Assembly (NCBI GenBank): GCA_034687125.1
Contig: JAQGBZ010000016.1
Coordinates: 248,001 to 312,000, forward strand
Reading direction: 5' to 3'
Source of the DNA: Neelides folsomi
Taxonomy: Eukaryota > Arthropoda > Collembola > Neelipleona > Neelidae
DNA length: 64,000 nucleotides
Shown: piece after piece, positions 52,782 to 63,532 of the stretch
Numbering within the stretch: position 1 is the first letter of the stretch
Layout: the number at the start of each line of letters is the position of its first letter
Program-made: the position numbers and the translations under genes
The notes under the pieces: generated by a model
Seen by the model: only the letters and a program-made list of their open reading frames with translations
Databases searched by the model: none
What the model was told of the DNA's origin: nothing

Positions 52782-54605
52782 ATGAAACCATTTACTGCAT
52801 TTCTCATCTTCATTGGATGCTTTCTTGCATCTTTTGCATCTCCAATTCCTGAAGGTAAGAGTTAAAAAATGGCAATACGAATTATAATCTCGTTTACTAA
52901 TACATTCATACCTAGTTATCAATAGGTTGAGATAATATAAAAAATAACATATCTTACAAACATAGTATAGAGAATACGATTTCGAATTTATACATATATG
53001 TTATGTATACATTACATAATATACCTACTACATAGTACATAGAGAAATTGCAATTGATTTTAAGAGCAAATTAAAATTTTTCAGAATTGTCTTTTACAAT
53101 TACAAGTTTAACAAACCCATTTCCTGTCAATATAACAATTTATTTCTATTTATGTAACAATATTAGTTCATTTGAGTATTAAAGTATTAAGTTATACTAA
53201 CATATATGTATGGTACAGTAATACATGATATTAAGACGACGTGTTAGAAAATAATGAAATTTTGTTTCAGAGAATGAGCGAAATCCCGAAGAGGGTGATT
53301 TGATCGAAGGAGACATTGTGTTCGACCCTTTCCGAAATGGTCTCATTGGAGAGAATTACAAATGGCCAGAGAATCTTCTCACTTATGAATTAGACCCCGA
53401 CTTCAGTGAGTTGGGAAACCTTTCATGTCATTTTATTCTGAAAATGAAGGATCCTTCCATACAATTATGTTCATTTCTCATTGGAATACTTTAGGCGAAG
53501 AAGAAGTGGAACTCGTAATGGCCGGAATAAGAGAACTTGAGGAAAACACTTGTGTGAGATTTAGGAAACGAGACATGCAACTCAACTACGTTTTCGTCCA
53601 GAGAGGAGAGGATGGATCAGGATGTTTTTCATCAGTTGGTAGAAGAGGCGGAAAACAAATTCTTAATCTAGCCCCCAATTGCATACCCAGGTGTGCAATT
53701 TAATTTTACCATAGAATCATTTCTTCATTTTTAACGTATTTGTAATTGTATTTAGCAGTATCTAACAAATAAGCTAAATGCCTCTTTGTCTATTTATCTA
53801 AATGGTCATATGAATCGATTATCATCTGTCTGTGGATTTTATATTGACCATCTTGATTTTTAATTACAGACATGGGACAATTGTTCATGAATTCATTCAC
53901 GCGATTGGTAATACTACTAATATATCTTAAATAAAGACTGAAGTACCTATATTGTATTGACTATTAGGTATTAGTCTGTAAAGAATATGATTGTTACGTC
54001 CAAAGTACAAATGTTCATTAATAAACGCTTCTTGTTAAGCTATTAAAGTAAAATATTTGGAATCTTAAACATTTAGGATTTTACCATGAGCAAAGCCGAC
54101 CAGATAGAGATGACTGGGTTGATATCATTTATGATAAAATCGAAGCAGGTTTGTTTCATCGAAATTAACAATTCAAATTTAATTCCCATTTAAGATAAAC
54201 TTAAAAGTAATTACAAATATGTAATAAACATTTGCAGGAAAGGAGCACAACTTTAACAAGTATACATGGGATCAAGTAACCGCTTACGACGTCGAATACG
54301 ACTACGGATCAGTCATGCATTACAGCGCAATTGGATTCTCAATTGATGGAAGTCCCACAATCGTTCCAAAGGTTCAGTTACATCCTAAAACTCATCATTT
54401 TATGCGACTATAAAATCTGCATAAAAGATCATATTTTTATTTACCTGCAATTAGGAATAACAGTATTTTTACACCAGGTAGTTGTATTTTAATGTTCTTA
54501 TAGGATCCCGATGCAGTGATCGGACAGCGGGTGAAGATTAGTGAGAAGGACGCGTTGAAAATCAACCGGATGTACGGATGCGACAACTCAATCATAAAAG
54601 CCTAA
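52782..54605 (+). CDS. Secreted astacin-family zinc metalloprotease
   Basis: Seven exons (52782-52854, 53271-53405, 53495-53690, 53870-53907, 54077-54148, 54238-54371, 54504-54605) join in frame to 249 residues. [20 protein letters not shown] is a clear signal peptide. The short propeptide keeps EGDI, whose Asp is the latent-state zinc ligand in astacins. The catalytic domain has the extended zinc site [20 protein letters not shown] and the Met-turn [11 protein letters not shown] with its Tyr. Four Cys sit at the usual places for two disulfides (TCVRF, GCFSS, NCIP, YGC). There is no CUB, EGF or ShK domain, so it is a minimal extracellular protease, as in digestive or hatching-type astacins. 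Which role applies here is unknown. AATAAA follows the stop at 54616-54621. Confidence 0.93.
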
Positions 54606-56445
54606 AAAAATTTGAAATAAAGACGGGTGATTTTGCTCACCTAGTGCGGACAGCTTAATCTCATCAACGAGCTTTTCATTATCAAATCTCTGACACTCCT
54701 TTTGACTCCTTGACGAGTCCATGGTAAAAAAGGGAATTTTTAAATCCGGTGATTGACAAGTGACAGTGAAAAAGGTCCAATGGTTCATTCATTCTCCCAA
54801 TGCACGTGTGAGGGACAGAGATGGATCAGTCGTTGTAAGTGTCTTGTATGCGCCCATTTAACATCAATCCGTATGTATGTAGATACAAAGGAGTGTTGTA
54901 TTTGTGTATCTGGTGGAAGTTTACACACAAAGTGTCCCTCCCTGCCTACCTGTTATTACCATTAGTGGATGTTGAGGAGCAGCTGAGGTAGTGCATTTGG
55001 GCTGTGGAGCAAGTAGGGACATGTCAATATTTTTTAATCCGTTGTCTGAATTACTTGTTCGAAGGTCTGTTGGGTGATGATGGGGTATGTTGGGTCTGAG
55101 GGCCTTAATTCATCATCGGAGAAGAAGGGGAGGTAAAATTTAGGTCAACGGACATCCCTTTCATTTTTTACTGCCACGTTGTTTTTGAAGTCCAAGAGAA
55201 AAGATTGGGGAGAAAGAAGAAGGTCAGATGGTCGGCGCTTTCCTCCTCCAGGCAAAATCACGAGAAAGTTTTTTTTATAAAAACGATCCTTTCACATTCC
55301 ACCGCCGCAATTATCAAACCCTTTTATCTCATACCACCCATTTGATTACATCCAAGGGGATTATATAACACAACAGCAGGAGGCTTCGCTCCACATCCCC
55401 ACTAATTGTAACTACTGAGGATGAGGTACCTAGCCATACACTTAATAATGTAATAGGAGATATATTAGATGAGAAATCCACAACAGGGCTGATGTATATT
55501 GGATGGGGGTGACAACTTTAATGTGGGTGAAATCATATGAAAATTCTCAATAAATCCCATAAATACACTTTAAACTATTTGGATCACCCCATATATTGCC
55601 TTATACTTATAGCATTTGGAAATTATGTGCTCACACGTAATGTATCATTACTTTAATTTTAGAGTTGTTAGCAAACGGAGCTTAAAACTACCTTTTGATC
55701 CTCATCCTAATTGTTAATATACAATCATATAGCGATTGAACTTTCAAAACGGTGGACGGCGACTGACCTTCGCTGACCATATAATATATATAGTTTTGTA
55801 TATTAGGCCGTGTTCGTCTACAGATTTCATCCAACGCCGTTTGTTCTCTCTTCTTGTTGGATAATAAAAGGAAGATTTCTTAATCCTTGACCCATTTTCT
55901 AATTTTACACACCTTTGTGAATTTTCAACAACGGTCTTGTCGATTTTCTCTCAAAGGCCCAACCTAAAAAAATACATGTGAGATTTAGAAGCTAGATCTT
56001 CAAATCAGAGGTGTATGAAATAAATCCTTTTTCTCATCTCACTCTGCCCCATCACTTGGACCCTATTTAAAAAACATTCTTGTTATTGTACTAAATACCA
56101 ATTATGGATATTCTAAATAAAATAACCTTTATTTCTACAATAATGAAATCAGTCAGGATATTTAGAGTCAAGTTATGTACAAAGTGAATTTACTGGTTTA
56201 ATTGGCCATATAGGATTTAATTGGTATAAAAGCATGGTTCAGTTTGGTAAGGATTAAAGAAATGATTTCATTTTGATTTGCGAATGTTTGTAAATGGGTT
56301 GTCTGTGGGTTTCGCACGAGCGTCTCCACATTTTCAAAGGTCGTGGATGTGTTGTGACGATGGGTCAGGGTATATATCATATATGGATAGGAATGGATAT
56401 TGGCTAGGGGAGGAAATGAGAGTGTCGATTGATGGATTAGTCGTT

Positions 56446-56458
56446 GGTTCAGTGACCT
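56446..56458. promoter_or_regulatory. EcRE-like inverted repeat (IR1)
   Basis: GGTTCA-G-TGACCT: two nuclear-receptor half-sites inverted with a 1-nt spacer. This fits the ecdysone-receptor consensus of RGKTCA-N-TGAMCY except for the first base of the outer purine. It lies about 3.75 kb before the CYP18A1 start site. By chance such a site is not rare across 64 kb, so function is unproven. Confidence 0.4.
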
Positions 56459-58010
56459 CTGCGGAGTGAAGTGGATTGGGAGACAGCGAGGGTCCCGAAG
56501 GTCACTTCACAGTTCATCGTTTAATTAGACTTCTGCTAAATTGTATGTAGGTTGGCAATAGGTGAAAGTTGTCGACTCCGAATTCGTTTGCCTTGACCGG
56601 AGTGTGTCTTCGGCTGGTCACCAGCTGGTGTCTGGGCGAGCGAGTTGGAGTTGGCTCACACACTCTCGCACACACACACACCCACACTTTCCACGTCTAC
56701 ATAGGACAAGACGGCTGCAATCCCTGAATTGTTCCACAATCTCAGGTATTTCACCACCAAGGACCCAGCGAGGGCTGGAGCATGCTGGACAGCCAACGGT
56801 CCAGACACGTCCGAACCCTGAGGACGGCGAGGATGGGTCAATTGGGCGAGGAGGAGTTGTTCCTTCATTTCCTGCTCAGTTTCCAATTTAGACGAGTTCT
56901 CTCGTTAGAGGTGCAGACTTGTGGAGGACAAATATTTCATGCCACGCACCTCCACGTAACCGAGAGAGAGAGAAAGAGAGAGAGAGATGGGCAGACATTG
57001 AGGCATCATCCTTTAGAACATCCATTTTAATTGGATGGGCAAATGGTTTCCCACTCCGGGACATCGTCGGGTCATAATGGGAAAAAGCTGAATTCATCTG
57101 TTGTGGGGACATAAGAATTGGGTCTCTTGGGATTGTTGTGAGGATCTTCCTCGTTTTGAGAGAGGTGCCTTTTGTCGTAAAACCAGACCTTTTAAATATT
57201 GGCTTCCATTATTCTCGGAGGATGAGGGAGATGGAACGACGCTGTAAATCCTACGCCATCATTTGTAATTCGGTCGACCTTTCTCGCTCAGAATGACAAT
57301 GGGATGATCCTCATTAATTTACTACTCATCCACGATTTCAATTGACGCTCAACGGATTGTTGGCTGTTGTAAACCCAAGTCGTAAACTGGGGTATTTTAG
57401 TTTGTGCAACTTCAAGTAACACTACTTTTTATATAATACCTCTGCACATATATATCAAACTTACTTACTTTTAGTACCGTCACTCTTCCTCACCTGCACT
57501 TGCTATTTTGACAAACCACTGTAAACCACCAATTACATTGCTTATAGACCCACTACACATTTATTGTTCAACCTACAAATATGGAAATGCGAACGAGGGA
57601 GATTCGAAGAATCACCAACAAATGGGGTTATGTTTGAATATCAGTTTACACTAATTGCGATTCTCAATAGTACAAATAATATACATGTCGTAAATGAATA
57701 CGAGGAATTATTATTATCATTCATTCCCTATCTCAACTTAAAAATGTGTCGGCTTAAATTCTTTACTTTAGTAATAATGTTATGTATTAACACCATACCA
57801 TGGTATATGTTATATGCGCTAATATTGATGGTTTCCCCTCTTTCCCAATCATAATCCTCATCCCTTCACATCATCATCAGAATATATACCTTATCTGCCT
57901 CCCAGAATCCCAGCGATCGCATAATATCCCCCACCCATCCTTCTCAACCGAAGCTGCCCGATTCACTTTTTCACTAGCCTTCGGGCCGAGAAGACTTCTC
58001 TATCAACTCT

Positions 58011-58040
58011 CGACCTGGTCAGTCACAGGTCAGTCGACCT
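58011..58040. promoter_or_regulatory. Cluster of four nuclear-receptor half-sites
   Basis: CGACCT, GGTCAG, AGGTCA and CGACCT occur within 30 bp in alternating orientation, about 2.2 kb upstream of CYP18A1. The last two form a near-palindrome, AGGTCAGTCGACCT. This could be a composite receptor site or a chance cluster. Confidence 0.35.
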
Positions 58041-60050
58041 GTAAGTTCCCATTTTCTTTGTGAATAAACTCTTAATTATATTTGCTCATTATTTGAGTCT
58101 GTCTTAAATTGTCATCAATCGGAATCTCGGGTGTATAGTGTATTAAAGTATTAATAGAGCAATTACAAATGCAGGGCTAATAGGTAGTTTATAAATACCT
58201 AAATATCTGTATGTTATAATTTATCCAAAGATAGCACCGTGGCATTCGTGACATGTATTCAAGTTTTCAATAGTCACTTGAAATACTACAATGCCGATTT
58301 GTATGCAAGATATTGGAAATTGAAACGTGGAAGGATGTTAAAATAAAATGATAGTTAAATGTAATCTGACTTTAAATCATTGTCTGCTTCTTTGCTCAGC
58401 TTATTTAAATCCTTACACAAGTATTATTTTAATCGCTACTTAAAAAGTTCAGTTAGTTGAATCGGAAATTTTGCAATTTCTACTGCGTCGTTAAATCCAC
58501 ATTCCATGTATTTTTATGTTCCGTGCTTGAAGGGTAACGGAGATATAGAAATTATTGCGACCAATAGTTAGAAAGCCATTAAGTCGCCCAATAAATGTCA
58601 ATTCAATCAAGTTAGACAAATTCCAGATTACAGTGGGAGGGGGTGAATATAATTAAATGGGGAATTGAAAGTTTAATTGGCCAATGGAACAATTTGAATT
58701 GATAAATGGAAAATTAATACATTTGACAATAAATATAAATGTTTTTCGTGGAAGTTAAATCATATATAAAGACGACTGGAAGTTTCAAAAAGTATCACAA
58801 GTTGTATAACACACGAGTCTATTTAATAAAATTCTTGGAATTGATAGAATATATTTTTAAAGTGACCTTCACACATGGTTTGTGAAAACTCTCAACTCAA
58901 AGCCTCTTGGAGAGAGCAACAGGTCCCGTCGAAGGGCCTTTGACTCTTCCGTTGCTCAACAAGCGAATTGAATGCCAAATATTGGAAAGAAGAAATTGGC
59001 AGGGGAATAATGCAATTGAGAAGCGAGTTAAGCTCAAATCTGTAAATAGTTTAATTACATTTGTCAATCGTCATTTGTAATGAAATTATGACTCCTTCGC
59101 CTTACGCATCATCATTCGTGGGAGAAGGGGATCTGATAACGTACGTAGTAAATGGTTGTAAATAGAGGGGCTTGGGCTAAGGGATTTCTAAGGACTCAAG
59201 GGCCCTTGGTAAAAAGAGAGATAAAGTATTAAAATAGGCGTGTGGGGAAAAGGACGGCGTTTTTTCTGGGAAGAGCAATTAAGAGGATTTGTTGGTGGTG
59301 GGTCAGATGGTGAGGGGCAAGGCCTAATTAGGATTTCCTTTGATTGATTGCTGGCTGTCGTCGAGGGATCTCCGTTATGGACAGGTGATGTGCAGGGTCC
59401 AGGACCAGGGCCGCGTAATTACCGATTGTTTATTATGGAGAGGGTCGGGGGGACGGTTGGGTTTGTTGACCGACCTCAATTGGTTCCTTCATAAATGGAT
59501 GCGTATTATATAATAATAACACCCCTATTGTGTTCGGTTTATGTAAATGCCGAGGAGCCTTGAACTCTCCTGCTTTCACTCGGGTAAAAAGAGGGTCTGG
59601 AGAGGGTCGGAGAGGGAGAGATATGGCCGGTCAACGGCCCGGCCCTTGACAACAGACGTCCCAGCAGGGGCCCTTGCCCAGCGTGGACGACGGCGGTATC
59701 GGGAGACAGGCCCAAGAGTTATGCAAAGAGAACGGCCTCACGCACTCGAGCAGGGTGTGTGGCTGCGAGATGCGGTCGTTGACCCGAGGAGGAATTGGGT
59801 TTGCGATATTTGACTAGTCCATTTCCCCAGTTTCGGCGAGGCCGGCGGGCAGTCTGGATCTTCCACGGCTGGACGCAAGACGCCGGCGGGGATAGCACAG
59901 TGGCACATATCCAACAGGGCCGTTGCCCTTACAAGAACCATCACAGAGAGTTGGGAGATAACCGGCTGGGTAGTAGTAGGAGTGCCATAAATTACCCTGA
60001 CCTGGGCCGCTTTCCTTCTCACACACACCAGCCCTGGCGGGGGCGGTGGT

Positions 60051-60065
60051 GGGTCAGGATGACCC
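60051..60065. promoter_or_regulatory. Inverted half-sites with 3-nt spacer (IR3) in the CYP18A1 promoter
   Basis: GGGTCA-GGA-TGACCC is a perfect palindrome of two nuclear-receptor half-sites, about 150 bp upstream of the predicted start site. IR3 spacing is less typical for the ecdysone receptor than IR1. Confidence 0.45.
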
Positions 60066-60080
60066 GGGAGCGGGCGGCGA

Positions 60081-60093
60081 AGGTCGATGACCC
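60081..60093. promoter_or_regulatory. EcRE-like IR1 in the CYP18A1 proximal promoter
   Basis: AGGTCG-A-TGACCC matches the ecdysone-receptor palindrome with one mismatch (G for A at the end of the left half-site). It lies about 117 bp before the predicted transcription start and 15 bp after the IR3. CYP18A1 is known to be ecdysone-inducible in insects, which makes this a sensible candidate. Confidence 0.5.
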
Positions 60094-60180
60094 TTGGGAG
60101 TCTCGGTCCGGAGAGGGGCGAGGGACTCCAGACAGGAGTACTACAACTCGAGGGGGTCTGATGGCCAGCTGATGGGGCCA

Positions 60181-60212
60181 TATAAAAGAGAGAAAGACCT
60201 AAAGGACTCAGT
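60181..60212 (+). promoter_or_regulatory. TATA box and initiator of CYP18A1
   Basis: TATAAAAG starts at 60181 and the arthropod initiator TCAGT lies at 60208-60212, putting the likely first transcribed A at 60210, 29 nt after the start of the TATA box. That is the standard spacing. It leaves a 5' UTR of about 43 nt before the ATG at 60253. Confidence 0.8.
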
Positions 60213-60252
60213 GAGTCGAGGTCCCTCACTCGTTGTGCATCAGCCGAGCAGG

Positions 60253-62050
60253 ATGGTCCTCGTCGCGGCCCTCGCGAGGTTGTTCTGCCTCGCCCTCGCC
60301 GATTTCTCAGTCGCTCTCGTCGCCACAGCGACGGCCCTCTTCGCCCTCCGAGTGACCCAGGCACTCCTGGCACTCCGCAAGCTCCCGCCCGGCCCATGGG
60401 GCGTCCCGCTCCTCGGCTTCCTCCCATATCTCACAAACGCTCCGCACAAGCAGTTCCGGGCCCTCGCGGCCCGCTACGGTCCAACTTTCTCAATCCGCCT
60501 CGGCACGCAGCTGATCGTCGTGCTCACCGACTACCGGTCGATCCGGACGGCGTTCAGGAAGGAGGCCTTCTCGGGCCGCCCCGAAAACGAGATAACGTCC
60601 ATCTTGGAAGGCTATGGTGAGTTCCCGCGATCCCCGTTCCAACCTTACCCCTCTCTTCAGGGATTCTCAACGTGGAAGGGAAGCTGTGGCGAGATCAGCG
60701 GCGGTTCCTCCACGACCGACTTCGCCACTTCGGCATGAAACATGCAGGCACGGGGAAGGAGCAACTCGAAGGAAGAATCATGGTAGAAGTCCGGGAGTTT
60801 TTGGGGTGCCTTGAGAAGGGTCGGGGCGAACCGGGGAGTCTGGCCCCTGCCTTTGCCCTCGCCGTCTCAAACGTCATTTGCTCCATGTTGATGAGTGTCC
60901 GGTTCGGTCCCGATGACCCGGTTTTCTACCGATTCATGGCACTCATTGAGGAGGGATTCAGACTCTGCACGGCCACTTGCGCCTCCAACTTCATCCCCTG
61001 CTTGAGGAATCTGCCAAGGATGAAGGAGCTCAACGAAAAGATCAAGATGGTAAGCCCGGATCGAACCCCAAACTGAGGAACTCACACGGATTGATTAGAA
61101 TCGGAACGAGATGGCCGACTTCTTCAAGGGCATCGTCGACAAGCACAAGGAGACCTTGGATCCCAAAAACGTCCGCGACATCGTCGACTCCTACCTCTTG
61201 GAAATTGAGAAAGCCAAAACAGAGGGACGCGAGGGGATTTTGTTCGAAGGGAAGGACGCGGACCGACAGATCTACCAAATCATCGGAGACTTGTTCTCCG
61301 CCGCCATGGAGACCGTCAAGACCACTTTGCAATGGGGCGTGCTGTTCATGCTCCACCACCCCGACGTTATGAAGGGCGTACAAGACGAATTGGACGAGGT
61401 TTGTTTTATAATCCCTATTGACCCAACCTCACCAACTTTTTGGTTTAGGTCGTTGGACGGAGTCGGTTGCCGAGCTCCGAGGATCTGCCCTATCTTCCCT
61501 ATACAGAGGCCACGATTTGCGAGATCCTCCGATCTTCCTCAGTCGTCCCGCTCGGAACGACCCACTCGACCAAAACGTAAGATCGCGAATGGCCCAAGAG
61601 CACCAAGACTCACTTTTATAGTCTTACAGAGAAACGGAGCTGGAAGGACTGAGAATCCCAAAGAACACTCAGGTCATTCCGGTCCTCCACGCCGTCCACA
61701 TGGACCCGACCCTTTGGGATGAACCTGAAAAGTTCAACCCGACCAGATTCCTCAACAGCCAAGGAGTGGTTGTGAAGCCCGAGTTCTTCATGCCCTTCGG
61801 CGTGGGCCGACGGATGTGTCTGGGCGACGTTTTGGCCCGCATGGAGTTGTTCCTCTTCTTCACGTCCCTCCTCCACGTGTACGATCTCCGTCTGCCAGCG
61901 GGCGAGCCGCTGCCGTCCCTCAAGGGAAACTTCGGGGTCAGCACAACTCCGGAGGACTTTAAGGTAAGCTTTGCACCACAGCAGTCGAGGTCACCCGCGT
62001 AGGTTTGTGCGTTTCTCAGGTCGGATGGTGAGCCGGCGTGGCGAGGGTGA
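60253..62050 (+). CDS. CYP18A1: Cytochrome P450 CYP18A1, ecdysteroid 26-hydroxylase type
   Basis: In insects CYP18A1 hydroxylates and oxidises ecdysteroids at C26 to inactivate them; ER membrane. Six exons: 60253-60616, 60661-61049, 61099-61398, 61449-61576, 61630-61963, and a last one at 62003-62050 (alternative 62020-62031). The main model gives 520 residues. An N-terminal membrane helix leads to LPPGPWGVPLLG. Further motifs are VEGKLWRDQRRF, I-helix GDLFSAAMETVKTTLQWG, K-helix TICEILRSSS, PEKFNPTRFL and the haem loop FMPFGVGRRMCLGD. GVGRRMCLGDVLARMELFLFF and PLPSLKGNFG are CYP18A1 signatures. The usual I-helix Gly is Ala here. Introns are only 39-56 nt. Exons are much more GC-rich than the other genes. 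The last exon is uncertain: unspliced reading stops at 62002. Confidence 0.92.
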
Positions 62051-62513
62051 TGACAACGACGACGGTTCTCATCGGCGGCGGCCTTCTAGTCACTCCGAGG
62101 CGACTCCTTCTCGGCCCGCCCTCTATTTATTAATCTTGTTTTTATGCTAAGCACTTACTTGTTGTAATGATGGAAGTTCCTTTTGCCTGTACATCAGACA
62201 CGACCACGTCGATGGACCTATCATTGTTTTGTACTTTTATATCATGACGTGAGTCTTGGCGAGGCTCGTCGACGGAAGTCGCCGATCTCTTCTGCGACGC
62301 CACACATATTTCCGTGTGCGAGTCGTTTGGAAATGAATAAATGTCAATACGGCTCAATTCCTACTTCTTACTTCATTCTTCAGATTTCCATTCAACTTTC
62401 AGATTCCCTCATCCTACTCATCTCGAACATTGTCAATCATCATCCATCCTCACCAATGAACCACATGGAATGCACGGGGAATGAACCAAAGGGGAGAGAT
62501 CGCTTTCATGGAT
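62051..62513. other. Convergent 3' spacer between the two P450 genes
   Basis: 463 bp shared by the 3' ends of CYP18A1 and the minus-strand P450. AATAAA on the plus strand at 62336-62341 is a candidate poly(A) signal for CYP18A1. No coding segment seen. Confidence 0.65.
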
Positions 62514-63532
62514 TTATTCAATACAACGAGGGCGGGGTTTCAGGACGAGGTTGAACTCTTTTGGCACCAAAGTAATTCCGCACTCGGGCACCTGGTCGAC
62601 CTCATACTCGCTTCCTAACCCCACCACGAACGTGTTGATGAAGTTGGCAAAGTAAAGCTCCACCGTCCATCGCCCCAACTCCTCACCCAAACACTTTCGC
62701 TTTCCTGTACCACACCACTGCCTTGTCATACATGTCATATACAATCCAAGCTCATGCAAGATCCAATGATTAGAATAGCCACGGAGAGACCAATGACCAA
62801 AATCCTCACCAGTTTGGAATGGGATGAGGTTCTCGCTCCTTCTCACCGACCCGTCGTCATTTAAATGTCGGTCTGGGCGGAATTCCTCAGCGTCCTTCCA
62901 ATACTCCTCATCATGATGAACGGCCCAGAGAAGCGGTAAAACCATCGTTCCTTTTGGCACAAAGAAGTCGCCAATCGTCGTGTCCTGTACCAATACATTC
63001 CCAATGCATTTCACCTATCTTGAGCTTTTCCTCATTAGATTCAAAATGTTACCTCAGACGTCCCATGGGGGATTCCAAGCGGCGTTATGGTCTTCAATCG
63101 CCACATTTCTTGAACGACGGCCCTCATATACGGAAGATGGTCGAGATCTTCGATTGTGATCGAATTATGTCCAACTCGATCCTCAATCTCCTTTGCGACT
63201 TTTTCCTTCTCAAACAAATACTGATTTTGAGTGAAAACATCATAACTACTTATATCATAAAATAAATGAGTGTTTGTTCTGAAAATTTAAGTGGAAATTT
63301 AAGAAATTGTGCGATTTCTACATGTATGACTTTGTTTTCAAAAAGATCACTAATAGGATGAGCATTAAGTCGTTGGTTCAAAATAAACCTGGACGTGGGG
63401 GAAGAGAGCCATGTAGAGGAAGAGCCATTTGAGTGAAGTCAAGTTCGTGTCCCAACCAGCCCCAATCATATCCGCAAGCACATGGTAAAGTTGGTCCATG
63501 GTCGTGAAATCTTCGTCCTTCCGCTTGTTCAT
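62514..63532 (-). CDS. CYP2-clan cytochrome P450, CYP306A1/phantom candidate (3' part)
   Basis: Four terminal exons in transcript order: 63532-63389, 63220-63053, 62984-62810, 62704-62514. They carry about 225 residues from the I-helix on. I-helix: DMIGAGWDTNLTSLKW. K-helix: VVQEMWRLK, followed by TPLGIPHGTSED, a CYP2-clan pattern. Then FFVPKGTMVLPLLWAVHHD, EEFRPDRHL and the haem loop IPFQTGKRKCLGEEL. All essential P450 motifs of this half are intact. The first exon here starts at an acceptor (TTATTAG|ATG), so the gene continues beyond the window; nothing between 63533 and 64000 looks like its previous exon. CYP306A1 (ecdysteroid 25-hydroxylase) is suggested by linkage to CYP18A1, as in insects and Daphnia, and by the IPFQTGKR haem loop. 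Another CYP2-clan member is possible. AATAAA overlaps the stop codon. Confidence 0.85.

Larger units (their letters stand above)
54606..60180. other. Spacer upstream of CYP18A1
   Basis: 5.6 kb without a recognisable exon. Open frames here (for example near 56562-56891 and 57564-57854) lack family motifs. GC content rises steadily after about 59250 towards the P450 gene. The region contains nuclear-receptor-like palindromes (listed separately) and (CA)n/(GA)n simple repeats near 56662-56682 and 56959-56987. It probably contains the regulatory region of CYP18A1. Confidence 0.6.

Noticed and set aside
59738-60427. 229-codon minus-strand frame opposite the CYP18A1 promoter and exon 1
   Set aside because: GC-rich shadow with proline/arginine bias; it overlaps a clear plus-strand promoter and P450 start.
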